Part shown: in pieces, positions 44,580 to 56,530 of the stretch
How positions within the stretch are numbered: the first letter of the stretch is position 1
How the letters are laid out: each line of letters opens with the position of its first letter
Origin: Gracilaria gracilis
Lineage: Eukaryota > Rhodophyta > Florideophyceae > Gracilariales > Gracilariaceae
Length of the DNA stretch: 64,000 nucleotides
Direction: 5' to 3'
Assembly: GCA_030374805.1 (NCBI GenBank)
Contig: JARGSG010000056.1
Coordinates: 310,001-374,000, forward strand
Made by a program: the position numbers and the translations under genes
The notes under the pieces: model-generated
The model's database searches: none
Told to the model about the DNA's origin: nothing
Seen by the model: only the letters and a program-made list of their open reading frames with translations

Positions 44580-47304
44580 GCCTTCAACCAGAGCGTCTCC
44601 TCCGCCTCCCAGTGTCTCAAACTTCAAACAAACCTCTTCCAACACCGAGTCACCAACATCGGTTTCACCCCCACCACCCTCCACGACCCACAGCACCTCT
44701 TCACAGCTACCATCTTCCGAAAGGATGCTATCCAAGACCTTAAAGGACAACTCGCACTCTCACACTACGACAACACCTTCTTCCACCACGTCCCCCATAC
44801 AACCTCCTCCGGCTCTCTCGCTTTCGCCCATCCCATGGCTTCTTCCCTCGGAAAAGAAGCTGTCCCAGCCCTCAAGCACGCAGTCATGCAGTCTTCCAAT
44901 AACTCCTGCATCTGGCACACCCCTGAGAACACCGGTATCGACTCGTTCATCGGCTTCGTCCAAGTATACTCCGACAAGTCATCCACCTCCCTCAAATTCT
45001 CTTCCATCACCTCCAACCCCCTTCACATCACCCTCCTCAACTTCACTGACTCGTTTCGTCGAAAATGTATCACAGACAACCTCACCATTCTAGGATACCT
45101 TCCAACCTCTTTCAATCTCGCCACCACCTCTCAAGACCCCGATATCACCCCCCAAACCTCATTACCATCTCCCGCTCTACGAAAATGCAACTCATCCAGC
45201 GTGCCATCTCCAACCTCCTCGACCCACTTCTCTCCTCCGGCCTCACTGGCTTCCCCTTCCGTGACACTAATGGCGTGCTCCGCCATTGTCACCCAATCAT
45301 CGCCAGCTACTGCGCAGACATCTCAGAAGCAAAGAAAATTCTCGCCATCTCCCACGGCACCGGCCCCAAGCATCCATGCCACCGATGTACCGCCCCACGC
45401 TCCGAATTCCACCTACACATTCTATTCCCCCCCTTCGATCCCAGACCCAGGCTCTCGATGCCCGCAAATCACACTCTACCCTCCTCCAAGATGCTGAGAA
45501 GGCCCTTCTCGCTAGAAAGCCGAGAATCGCCCGAAACACCAAGGAAAAGGCCGTTGAAGCACTCTACTCCCTTTCCCTCGCAAAGTACTGCTCCCTCTTT
45601 GAATATTACACTCTCCTCAACATCACCTCTCTCCTCTCCCCTTACAACATCTTTCCCTTCGAACCACTCCATAACTTCCACCTCGGCATCTCCAAGCTCA
45701 TCAAGCTCGCAGCCATCGAGAGACTAATGTCAGAATCACTCTCCACTATCCCCCGTTCCTCCAAGTCCCGTCGTTCCTTCAACTCCGTACGCTCCTCCAT
45801 CTTGAAAAACGCGAACAACATCTTCGCCGCCATCGAAAAGCACTCCCCAGCCACAGGACTCTACATCGACTTTTCCTCCTCCGACAACGGTCAAACTCTC
45901 AACGGTTTATTCACTACTGACGGCTTGCGTGGTATGCTTGAACCAAAAGACTACCGCTCACTCGACATGGTCTTCTTCTTCATCGGCGCCTTCTTCGACC
46001 GCGGCTGTGACGAGGTCGATGCAGCTCCCATCACTTCCGTTTTTTCCAAGTACTCCGATCTTCTCCTCTTCTCCATGAGATACAACACCTCCGCAGAATA
46101 GACCGACTCCCGCCTCACAGACCTCCAATTCTAAATTCGCTCCTTCAAGCGCACAGCCGTACTCGTTCTCAGCCCCCATCACACCTCCAGCCTCGGAACC
46201 CTCAAATTCCACCCCCTCGACCACATTGTCGAGGACATTCGCCGCTTCGGAGGCCTCCACTTCAATGATGCAGGCATATTCTAACACGCCCACTCCCTCT
46301 CCCAGTCACACTACTCCAAAACTTCAAAGCGCAGGTCCACCGCACACCAAGAAACCATTCGTGCCATCCACCACTCAAACGCTATCAAGGACTGGAATCC
46401 CGTCTCCAGAAACCCTTCCATCACCTCCTCCTTCCCTGGCCTCGCTTCCTCCCTCCAATCCCAAGAACCCGGTTTCGTCCGTGATGGCAAACACATATCC
46501 TTTGCTGACCTAATCACTGCCCACAAATTCATTCGCTCCAATCCTCACCTCCCACACAAATCTCTTCAAGACCTCTTTCCCCCGATACCCTATCCATTCT
46601 TGCACAATTCGGAAGATATGCCCTCCCGTCCTTTATCACCTCTCTCTCGAAGTCCTACAACTCAGTGACAACTCCCCGGCACTCGGTCAGGCTCGACTCA
46701 ACATAGTCAACTCCGCTTACATCGTCGGCGGTTACATCCCAACACTCGACAACTACATCACAGAACGAAACAAGCTCACCCTCCAGGATCCTCCTGTCCC
46801 CATCATTCAACGAATTTTTGCCACCCCCTCCTTCGGTCCATCCAATTCCCCAAAGTTCTCCCACGTTCTCGTCACCGGCTCCACCTCCCCCCCTCCACAT
46901 CCATCGTCTGGGTCTGCAAACGCATCTTCCTTCTTCGTTTCGCCCTTCTTTCTTCAACTTCTTCTCCCAAGGAGTTCGCCTTTGTCCAGTTCATGGAACT
47001 CTTCCCACTAAGCGACGAAGTCGATGTCACCCTCAACTGCGTTTGCCTCCGATGGGCAACAGACGACGATCATAACCACACCATCCACCAAGTTCCCATC
47101 TCTACCCACTCCACTTCCGGTAACGTTTCCCCTTGGTATGGACTCATCCTCTCTTCCGCCATCCTTAGCTCCGTTCATATTCTCCGCCAGAACTACCCCG
47201 CTCCTCCCTTCACTTCTCGTCTACACTGGCGCTTTCACCGATTCTACCTCAATCGGTTCTATCGAGACCCCACCGCCAAGCCTTATTTACCATCCAACAC
47301 TTAG
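44580..47304 (+). pseudogene. Plavaka-like transposase, main part
   Basis: Resumes after the copia insertion: AFNQSVSSASQ, then SNPLHITLLNFTDSFRRK and DSFIGFVQVYSDKSSTS (44935-45060), where Plavaka-type transposases have a similar block. After a frame change near 45170: QRAISNLLDPL, GVLRHCHPIIASYCAD, GPKHPCHRCTAPRS (zinc-binding CxxC region). After another near 45430: EYYTLLNITSLLS, YNIFPFEPLHNFHLGISKLIKL. Later frames carry SLDMVFFFIGAFFD, stops near 46100, then conserved-looking KEFAFVQFMELF and CVCLRWATDDDHNHTIHQV about 46965-47095. At least four frame changes. The coding strand is C-rich. Known role: cut-and-paste transposition. This copy is inactive. Confidence 0.7.
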
Positions 47305-47463
47305 CCTCTATTCCCTGTTAGCTTCAGCTTCATAAAAATTTCAACCCGCTTCCTTTCAATTGGAAGGAGTGAAGATACGCATGACATGAGAAAGAAAAAG
47401 CATCTCTTCCCCATCCCACACATACCTCCACCCCTTCCCTCCTCACTGCACCTCACTCTACCC

Positions 47464-49763
47464 TTAGTAGCCCGCCTCTTCCCTATCATCAACCCCTGTT
47501 CCTTCCCTGCGTTCCGCCCAGTGTGCCACCAACTGCCCGAAACTCGCGTCCTTCGGTCGACAGGCCGCTATGTAACAATGAAGAACTGTACCTATTCTCC
47601 GTGTTAGTTTTGCCATAAAATATTCCTCCCTCACAGCTAGGTATATCTTCTCCCTTGATGGTACCCACAGCCCAACTGTCGCAGTTCTCCCAGAGTTTCC
47701 CGACACACACCTCGGATCTCCATCCAGAAACCCATCGTTCTCAAACTCCTCGGCATGCTCCTCCTGTAGTGATTGCCAGGCTACCCCCAGTATTCCTTCA
47801 ACAGCCCTAGGTAGATACTTTCCATACAAAGTAGAGAACAAAAGCTGTCTTTGCCCTCCACGTCCCGCAACCTCGTTGATAGTTTTCACCACACAGGCAA
47901 CCCAGGCGTCAAGTATCGCAAGGTGCATCACTGTCCCATCCACGTACTGCCGTTCACCGTTACTTTGCCTCTCCATTGCGTATCCGATATACTCCTCCAA
48001 CACAGCCACCGCCATCCCATTCTTGAAGTACATATCTTCATCATCAACCTCCCATGGTGGCCCAACCGCACGAGACCCGGAATACGCAAGGTCTTCGAAC
48101 CGGCTCGTTCTCCACGCACACAACTCATTCCCTACGCCCTCCTCCCTTCCCATCTGCTCTTCGCGCGCCTCCTTCATCTGCTGTTTTAGCTCTTCCCATA
48201 GCTCAGTCCCCTCAGTAGGTTTCGCACGTTTCGCAATCAAATCATATCCAAGGATGGAGAATAACTTGTCGCGAGCCGCCCGCTTCCGCACCCCATCACA
48301 TCGCTTAATGTCTGCTTCATCCGCTGCCTCAGACACTTGTCCGCACTCACATTATCCACACACTCCTGTTTCCTTCCCGCTTCTCGTATCGTCTCCCAAG
48401 TATCTCCCATTATTTCCGTCTCCACCATATACTTCAACAGCACATCACTTCCTCCCTCCGTTGATGGCGTATACGCCCTCATCTCATATGCCACTTGATA
48501 CGGGCACCGAGGTGGCATCTCCTTCTCCCCAACCAAAAATATGCTGCCCTCTATACTTTCTCCCACCGTCTCACTTCTGTTATTTCTGCTCCTACCAACG
48601 TTCTCCGTGTCAAAACAGAGTTCTGACGCCTTGAACTTCGCATAGTGAATAATCTTATCATATATAGCCCTTGCAAATCCGTAAAAACATTCTGGCACCT
48701 CTATATAATGTTTTCGACGCCCCTTCACTTCCTTCGCACACCCGCTTCGCTTCCTACCCTTCACAGCCTCCCTTGAACTTTCAATCAACATATTTTGCTG
48801 CTTCAGCTCCTCCCTCACCCGTTCCAACTCTTTCTGCGTGAGCTTCAAACTCACCATCATGGTACAGTGATCCTCCTACATATCTCCCAGCTTTTCTTTC
48901 AACGTATTCACCCTCTCAACCGGTGCAGACCTTGGCAACACGCATAAGTTCTCTTCATCTCCTTCTGCTATTCCTGTAGTTCCCATTTCTCTTGCTCCGT
49001 TCCTCTCTCCACGTTCCCCAGAATCGTCGACTCCTGCTTCATGCACATCGTTTTCAATCCCAACGGCATTATTCCCCACACGTATTCCTTCAGGCGTTCG
49101 TACTGCGGTTTCCACCAAGTTCCCTCCAGTTCTATGCCTGTTTCGGACGACGACATCATCTCCTTCGAATACCCTCCCATCCACTCGTATATTGTCTCTC
49201 ACATTTTCAATCACTGATCCACCACTGTTACGTCCTACAACTCTCCCGGGCCAAATGTCTCGGAGCCATTACATACTCTCCACATTGGCGTGGCTTCCCA
49301 TTACATCGCCCACACGCCCAATTCGCCTCCCACTGTCCTCTGCGTTTCCAAGCTCCCTCATATGCCTCATACCCCCCACTTCCTCTTCCTCCCGCATCGC
49401 AGTATGTCGCGGTCCACCAGTTATTTCTCTGTCCACCATTCGATTCCTCCTAGCACCAACCACAACCTCCATGCTTTCGTTCCTCGCCTCCTGAACGCCT
49501 CCTCCTACTTCTCTTTCGCGACCCCTCCCCTCCCAAACGCCAACCCCAGCCACTCACTCTCCCTCATTCCCTCGAATACCACGGCTAGCTATGCCAATAG
49601 TACTCCTTGCTATCGTTCTTCCCGCCCCGCTGCGACACTCCCTCCTCTTCCCTATGACATCTCCACACTCGCCTTCTTCTACAACTTGCGTGGAGTCACC
49701 GTCCCTTCGACGCCCACCTCTATCTCTACCGCCCCGCGCATCATCCCCTTGTCTTTCTCCCAT
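47464..49763 (-). pseudogene. Accessory gene of the Plavaka-like element (minus strand)
   Basis: One phase runs from 49763 to 48237 with single in-frame stops at 49554-49556 (TGA), 49269-49271 (TAA) and 48876-48878 (TAG). A frameshift in the overlap 48336-48237 then leads to an open frame ending at 47464. The N-terminal half is Arg/Gly/Glu-rich and low complexity. Then a coiled-coil-like stretch (LTQKELERVREELKQQN), a basic patch (KGRKRSGCAKEVKGRRK), and a folded-looking C-terminal half (VPECFYGFARAIYDKII, GMAVAVLEEYIGYAMERQ, AILDAWVACVVKTI). It converges with the transposase (ends about 160 bp apart) and shares its base composition, so it probably belongs to the element. I recognise no family. 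Confidence 0.55.
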
Positions 49764-49832
49764 CCCCCCCTGCTTTCCCCTTGTCCATTTCCCATCTCAT
49801 ATGGAAGCGGAGTAGCTTGTTTACCAAAGCAC

Positions 49833-49915
49833 TTACCGTTCGCTCGGTGCGCTCCGTTTCCTCGGTGCGCTCGGTTCGCTCGGTTCGCTAAGTTCGCTCG
49901 GTTCGCTCCAAAGGT
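49833..49915 (+). repeat. Tandem repeat of GGTTCGCTC-like units
   Basis: Imperfect 9-10-bp units (CGGTGCGCTC, GGTTCGCTCG, AGTTCGCTCG) repeated about eight times. Confidence 0.8.
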
Positions 49916-50691
49916 CGGCCTCGATCACGTCTCCAAGTGTTCTTCCTATCTCTCCCATTTAATCCGCTTCGAGGAGCGCGCGAACTACGCCCAATACCGC
50001 CCTCGCCATTTTCCCCATCGCCACTTCGAGGCGCACGCGTAGTACTACCCAAGCCATCCTCGCGACCCCGACCTACCACCTCTGCACGCGTTCGCCCTTT
50101 TGACGCGCGCCCGCTTACATCCTCCGCATTCGCATTCGCATTAGCACTTCTGGTTTTATGTTTACCCATATGGAATCGGACGACGACAATGCGCCCGGCG
50201 GTGCGCTCTAGATGTTGTCGCCACTCGCCGCTCGAGTTGTTCGCCGCTCGACGTGATCGCAGGTCCATCGTGAAACGCACACCTCCACTCGACGTGTGGT
50301 AGATATATCACACTGTTTTAGTACTTTTCGGAATCACTTTCCGAAAATTGGCACGGAAATTTCTCTTCCTGTACGAAACCTCACTGCCAAAAACTGTTAC
50401 AGTTTCACCTGATATCACATGTACTCCGTATCTTCTATTCTATGTACTTGAACGTCAACCCACTACCCCGAATCCTATCCCCATTTTGTTCACGTCACTG
50501 GATGATAAAAGTGACGACACCCACTCACTTGGGGGAGTTCTCGTCCTCCCCTGTGGAACACGAGAGTTAGAGAGAAAGCGTAATAAAATGTACACAATTC
50601 GATTTTACACATACTACGCTACACCTTTCGGGTCTATAAGTCATAAATCAATTGAGCTCTACTCGATTACTATAGGATTCGAAGACGTACC
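49916..50691. other. Right flank of the Plavaka-like element, no convincing gene
   Basis: C-rich to about 50290, then AT-rich, so the element may end near 50290-50340. The 121-codon frame at 50348-50713 has no recognisable features. Confidence 0.4.
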
Positions 50692-52010
50692 CTATGTGTA
50701 CTCCATTCCATAATCTGCAAACAACTCTTCTCCCACTTCTACAACCCGAAGTGCCCGGACGGCAAGCATTTGGTATTCTTTTAATTGAAGTGGAGTTCGC
50801 CGAGTTCCTGGGGTTCGAATCACAGCCACATTGGCAGTCCGTAGCTGCTTCAAGCCATCCTCCACTGCATCCCTATCTTTATCCCCTTCCATATATTTTG
50901 GGGCGTTAATTGTTCCACTCAACGAAAATGAAGCGGGGACAATCCATACAGGGAATGTAGGTACTTCTCGTCTCCTTTTCGAGAGTTTCCGGAATACCTC
51001 GCCTCGCAGGCTAACCTCCATCGCTTAAGTTCGAAAACGTGCGGTGGTGGCTCCCAACAACCCTTCCCCATACTTCTTGTGTACCTCCTTTCTCTTCGTT
51101 AAGTCATGGTACACTAGAGTTCCGTAAAAGAAACATATCTCTTCGTTCTTCATGAAACGGCGCGTGGTAGACACTCCCACTTTTGCGTCATGGTGACGAA
51201 TCGACGACTTCCCAATGCGACAACCACACATAGTGGCCTACAGTGCCAACATCGCGTTCCAATCCAGGAGACCCATCTTCCCTTGCAACGTTTTCGGCCA
51301 CTCATGCAGCGCTTTGCGTCTGCCGATCATGGCCATGCCCTCCTCCCGCCACATCGATGCCAGGAAGTCCATAATATACGGTGGGAACTTCTGATACTGT
51401 GGAAGCTGGATGGAGCCTTCCATGATCGTGAAGGATGAGAGTTCTACTTGGGAAATAAGTCAATCACGCGATTCACGGAGTTCCGGACCTCCTGCGTAAT
51501 TTGAATGTCCGTCTCATTATCGCGCATGCACATCGCGAACTAAACAATGGCCGCGTGCCTAGCATGAGCAAAACAGTCAGGGTCCGGCTCAGAACCAATA
51601 AACTTCCGATGACTTTGTAACTCCATGCATGCCATGGCAGTCGAGAAAGTTCCCGCGAACAAGTCCACCACTGTATCACATGGCTGCGAAAATCTGCTGA
51701 TCAGCTCCTTCAACAACGCGCGAGGTTTTTGTTCCGATCTCACCTTTTGCAACATATAGCCCCCACCCTCCTTCTTTATATTCCATTGAAGAGTCTCCCC
51801 ATTGGACATGGGCGGTACCTGGTCTGTAACACTGTGGTACTCTGGATACCTCGACTGCACGTAGTTGAAGTTCTCATAGATCACCATCGCATGCTGCTGT
51901 GCATAAACGAGGCCACTTCGGACATCATGTATCGCATACTCCATGGCAGGGAACAAGGAGCAGAACCTGCGTCCCGGGTTTACCATGGGGTTGCCTTGCG
52001 ACCCTATAAA
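50692..52010 (-). pseudogene. DNA methyltransferase C-terminal half followed by a SET-like domain
   Basis: Reading leftward: 51986-51540 carries QKPRALLKELISRFSQP then DTVVDLFAGTFSTAMACM, the SAM-binding FxGxG block placed at the C-terminal side as in beta-class N4-cytosine/N6-adenine DNA methyltransferases (expected Gly after T is Phe), then FIGSEPDPDCFAHA. A TAG (51537-51539) and a frameshift about 51440-51460 follow. The next frame, with TAG at 51238-51240 and TAA at 51025-51027, holds GVSTTRRFMKNEEICFFYGTL and, near its end, VVEVGEELFADYGMEY, which resemble the start and end of a SET lysine-methyltransferase domain. The catalytic DPPY/NPPY motif is not seen. The fusion is inferred from strand, order and continuous phase after one frameshift. 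Confidence 0.6.
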
Positions 52011-52349
52011 ATGAATTGGGTCCTGTGGGGACTGGCCAGTGCAGCCCTTGGATGTCCTGGTCTACGTGTGCTACCGCCAGGTTTAGATTATGCCGCGCAG
52101 ACGCACTCACGCCGCGCACCAACTCGCCGCCGTCACTGTTGCCTTTGCCGCCATCGCTGCCGTTGTGAACGCCACCGCCCGCCGCACCTGGCGTCCTGCC
52201 GTCCCGCCGCGCCCACCGTGCATACCAATGGACGGACCCGTGGGCCTGGTGTCGGGGCCGTCGCCGTGAACGCTCGAGAGATCGTACCAGTACGCGACGC
52301 AGCGCACCATTTGGGCGGGCGAGCTGGAGGCCGTCCGGGCGGCCCGCTG

Positions 52350-52560
52350 TAAAACTGCCTGTTCCTGCCGTACGCCAAGCAGTTCCCCAAGTGCCCCAGC
52401 CTCAACTCACAACTGCGCGTGCACACGTGCGAAAAGCAGTTTGCGTGCGCGTACCTGGGGTGCACGGGCCATTTCATGTGGATGAGGCTCGCTCACTATC
52501 CACCATATCGGTCACTCGCGCCACAACGGGCACATGTAAAAGCACTCGGTCACAGCCGCA
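52350..52560 (+). pseudogene. C2H2 zinc-finger remnant
   Basis: The plus-strand frame around 52383-52500 contains CPSLNSQLRVHTCEKQFACAY followed by LGCTGHFMWMRLAHY, resembling a Krüppel-type finger pair with the linker TGEKPF altered to TCEKQF. Another frame nearby reads LTIHHIGHSRHNGHM. Surrounding GC-rich sequence (52010-53100) gives Ala/Arg/His-rich frames on all phases that I do not trust as genes. Confidence 0.4.
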
Positions 52561-54182
52561 GCAGGGACTGCCGCGCGCTTCCAACCCCAGCTCTCGCTCA
52601 TCGCAGCTTCGTCGTCCGCCCCCGCGCATACGCATCCCACCACGTGTGCGCCGCCTGTGCCGCCGGTGCGCTGCGAGGCGCCGTCATACCAACCTTTGCG
52701 ACTTCCCTCGCCTCCTTTTGCCGCGTCGCTACCCACATAAGCCGCCTACACCTACGCAAGCTTTGCGCTGCTGCCGCACACGCAGCATTTACTGCCGCCG
52801 CTGGCACGTTCGGCACGCCTATCACGCGTAGCCGCCGCGCCTTTGCATATAGTGGCGCCAGCGCTGTCGAACGCGCAGCCAATGCCAAAAATTTAGTGCG
52901 TACATATGCCACCTACCCATGCGCAGGCCGTCAATGCACTCGGCTCACTGCTGCGTGCGCAGGCTCATCCGCAATCGCAAGCTCCACCAGTGCTACAAGG
53001 CGCTGAGAGCGGCCTGTTATGCGTGCCGCCTTCGTAAGCGCTGGCTGCTGTGACGGCGCAGGCGGCAATGAAGCCCACGCCACTCACGCCAGCGCGCGAG
53101 CTGCTGAACAGGGACTGGTTAATACGTATGTATTGATGACACAGCTTGCATTGGCTTTATTGAAAAGCAAAAGTATAAGATACTCAATGGAATAGGAACA
53201 ACCCTTCGGAGGCGCACATGCTGCGGCTGATTGGTTGATGTCGAGATGGTGTGAAAGCTCTCTAAACTGGTCCTCAAGAAAAGGCTAGTAGAGAGAATGA
53301 AACGAGGCACTTGTGTTTGGTTGTGGAGACGTAAAGGATAGGTTGTTGGAATGCTGTTTGATAAGGTTGGAGTGCAATAGGAACTTTGTTCCTGAGCAAA
53401 TATGTTATGAGCGGGTCATTGTACTCGCTGGTTACTTGGAACTTTCAAGAGCAAGGGGTCTAGGATTCTGGTCGGGGTGTTGCTTACCGCGACCAAAATC
53501 CTACATTCCCGGCAAACAAGATGGTGTACTTGTCCAGCTTTTATTCGAGTACACCGCTCTAGTCTAGGAATTAAGGAATTCTTGGATGGACCCAATAGTG
53601 CTACTGATACAGGTAGAGTACAATATATACTGAAAGTGGTTTTTACAAGCAGCTGTTGTCAATAAAAATACCCCGTGTTTATATTTTTCACGACCACTGT
53701 ATTTGCGGCTACTGGGTGTACACTCCTCACAGTCGGTAACTGTTAGACATTTCTACTGTGCCTCTATTTTGTGTTTTTGGGACAGAATTACCACCAGTGG
53801 CAAACCTATTCCGTCTCAAAACGTCCTTTTTAGCCCTATAATTATAGCGCCAACGCAAAAAGTGTCTCAATCCGTGCTAGGTTTTGAGACACTTTTAGCG
53901 TCGGCGCTATCTGAATCCTCGCGTTTTTTAATCAGAAAAAAAGATGCCCAGTAGCCAATGAATGCAAGCGGTTTATTCTTCGCGCCAAAAATCCCGAGAC
54001 GCCGTACTTACAGCCATTCCTACGCTCTATCCCCCCTACCACACCCACTCCTTCCCTCCTCATCTCATCTCTCATCCGTTCCTACCTCACGCCTGCAAGT
54101 ACCGCTCATCATACTGACAAGATTCTTTTCAACACTGCGCGTTATTTCTGTGAACTGAGATTGTTCACCTCATGTACGCAGT
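52561..54182. other. GC-rich then AT-rich spacer without recognised gene
   Basis: 52561-53100 is GC-rich with CGC/GCC-laden frames of low complexity. 53100-54180 is mixed, with only short frames. The sole clear structure is the hairpin at 53844-53910. Confidence 0.45.
53844..53910. repeat. 27-bp inverted repeat (hairpin)
   Basis: Arms 53844-53870 (ATAGCGCCAACGC...GTCTCAA) and 53884-53910 match at 25 of 27 positions with a 13-nt loop. It could be a foldback element or a hairpin RNA source. A related TCTCAAAACGTCC phrase lies at about 53815. Confidence 0.75.
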
Positions 54183-54896
54183 ATGCAACAGCACTACATC
54201 ACTACTGAACATCAGCCACGTTCAACGCCGCCAGCAAACAAAACAGTAGACCCTCAACATCCTCCATGTTGCAAACTAACTATTACTGACCCTCATATCC
54301 AGCCACAAGATCTTAGAAAAAGTAGAAACAAGTCGAAAGCAACATCAGCTGAACTCCCAAAAAATGGAAAAGTTAAGTCTTATTCAGCAGTAGGTGCGCT
54401 TTTTCTTGCCGAGTGCTGGGTGGAACAGTCAAGTATTGGTCCAAACCAGAAGCGCGAGATCTTTTGGTCAGGGTTGCAGAAACTTTGCGCGAAGAGAAAT
54501 GTTGTACGAACATCACACTCACTCTGATCAACGTGGGATAGGTTAGCTCGGTCGGTACAGCACTACATTACGGCAAAGAAAAAGGTTGAAGGACAGAAAA
54601 TTTCGGGGGCAAATGATGAAGACATAAGGGACAAGGTGATGAAACTTTACCGAATGACTGTTGGAAAGAAGGACGACAAAGGCGCGTTCCAATACGCAGC
54701 GGAATTTCTATACATTGATGCAGCAGATTATTTAAGTTCTCAGCCGAAGTTCGGAGATATCTATAGTGCTAATGGAGATACAGCGGTGGGCTACCGAACA
54801 AGATCAGACTCCGATAACGAGGCACCACCCCACAAGTCACACACGGAACAATCGCCTTCCGACAGTAGAGACGAAATCTTGCGAAGCGAAAGATGA
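54183..54896 (+). pseudogene. SANT/Myb-like partner gene of the third Harbinger-like element
   Basis: ATG at 54183. A single phase runs to TGA 54894-54896, interrupted by TGA at 54525-54527. A Pro/Lys-rich N-terminus is followed by YSAVGALFLAECWVEQS, NQKREIFWSGLQKL and, after the stop, WDRLARSVQHYITAKKKV, which follow the three-helix tryptophan spacing of SANT/Myb-like proteins. KGAFQYAAEFLYI resembles the conserved C-terminal helix of these transposon-associated proteins. The end is acidic and polar. It converges with the transposase on the minus strand at 55470-56530. Confidence 0.6.
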
Positions 54897-55469
54897 AGCG
54901 TGTACGCGCGGTCTGTAGGACAAAAGAAGCGGAAGTTGATGGAGAAGGAGAAGGTTTTCGACGAATAATTGGCGAAGACATTAAAGACCATGCAGCCAGA
55001 AATGATGAAGGCTGGAGAGTTTATGGAGAGACTACTGACCCAAAACGAACTGGAGAACGGACGGAAAAATGATTTTAAGCTTTTACAAGTGCTTCCTGAA
55101 AAAAGTACCGAAAGAAATTTATTCTACAAAGGCTGATGAACAATGATTACAAATTGAAAAATATTGGGAGTGACTGAGGGCGGCAGTGTGGAGAGAGATC
55201 TCAATGATGATGATGCTCAAACACGCTCTGCTTGATACGAGTCTGAAGGGTCTCCTTCTTTGGCAAAAAGGCAAGTGGATTGCAAGCCCAACAGACTAAA
55301 CCTACCTCTGTGGGGTCCCTGTAATTTCTAACCTGTTTCTTTGGTGCTACAGTAAACTATTCATGTCCCAGTCGCTTGAAAAGGTCTGATTTCAATGATT
55401 CATGTCCAATACTAGACGTCACGAGTCCGTTACCCACCAGAAAGGCTTCCCAGTCCTCGTTTCCAGCGG
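54897..55469. other. Spacer between convergent Harbinger-like genes
   Basis: The plus-strand text continues Lys/Glu-rich to about 55075 in changing phases and may be the decayed tail of the SANT/Myb-like gene. Nothing else is supportable. Confidence 0.4.
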
Positions 55470-56530
55470 TCTCTCCAGAGAATATAAACACTTCGCCATG
55501 GTTTTCAACTTCTGTCTCACCAACCTGTGCCTTCTCTATCTTGATGTCGTGCAGCTCTGTGAGAATGTTTATCTCCTCTTGCTATTCTTCTATGTCTTCA
55601 GTGAATCCTCCATCTCGTTGCATCCTCACAATCATGTTGTGGATAATTATACATGTCTGGGATAGCTCTACAATATCATCAATAAACTAAATTCTTATGT
55701 CATCCCGTAGCACTTTGAAACGCGCTTTGTAAAACAACAGCGCTCAATATCCTTTCTTCTACCCTCCTGCCTTTTGGTGTACCTTTGATCCTGACCACAT
55801 CCAGGTTGGTGAATAGGGGATGCACAAATAGGCTATTCGGGATATATTACATCGCTAAGAAAGTACGGCAGACTTCTTGGCTCTGACGCAGCTGTGAACT
55901 TGAAAGGAGCTGAAAGGCAAAAAGGAAACCGATCAAACAAAATGTCGTTGAAGAGCGGATACACTTCAACCAAAGTCTTGTCATTATTTGTGCGTGGTCT
56001 TCCTGCAAACCAGTGCCAAATATATAATTCCATATCAAACCATGCTTCTACAGTTATCTTCGCCATCTTTCCTTCTTTTCCACTTTCATACTGACCCTTG
56101 AGAGCCAATCGACAATTTTTCGAAACAAAGTGACAACAATCAACTGCTCCTACTCATACCTTGAAGCCTTTCTCATCCTATGCAATGGAATCGAGTTCGT
56201 TTATACTTGGTATCCTATTCAAGTACATTGGGCCCTATATGTTGGTCATGCATCTACAAAACTTGTGTAGGTGGTACCTTGTAGATTCTTTTGGGAATTC
56301 CGAGGTACGGTCTAAATCATCAAAGCTTTTGTTGGTAGTCAGGAAACGCAAACAAGTCATAGTTTTGATCTCCAATGGGTTTCGTTTCTTACCGTACGTG
56401 CTATTGTTCCGCGTAAATAAAGCTGGATACTTTAAGACAAGATCGTTGTAAATTCTCCAGAACCACGTCCAAGAAACACAAAAACCGGTTAAAAACAGAC
56501 GAAGTGATTAGTTTCCATTGGGGAAAAAGT
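55470..56530 (-). pseudogene. Plant_tran/Harbinger-like transposase of the third element
   Basis: Reading leftward, decayed text about 56460-56200 gives YPALFTRNNSTYG, KTMTCLRFLTTNKSFDDLD and STRYHLHKFCRCM. Then VDCCHFVSKNC (first catalytic Asp) about 56145-56115. The open frame 56108-55833 reads LALKGQYESGKEGKMAKITVEAWFD, YIWHWFAGRPRTNNDKTLVEV (second Asp) and SRSLPYFLSDVIYPE. After the stop, QRYTKRQEGRRKDIER (Glu region) appears in another phase about 55780-55730. These are landmarks of the 'plant transposon protein' (PF04827-like) Harbinger family. Many stops make it dead. Confidence 0.8.

Noticed and set aside
52133-53006. Ala/Arg/His-rich ORFs in all phases
   Set aside because: GC-rich composition keeps every phase open. 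Only the short C2H2-like stretch near 52383-52500 has recognisable motif spacing.
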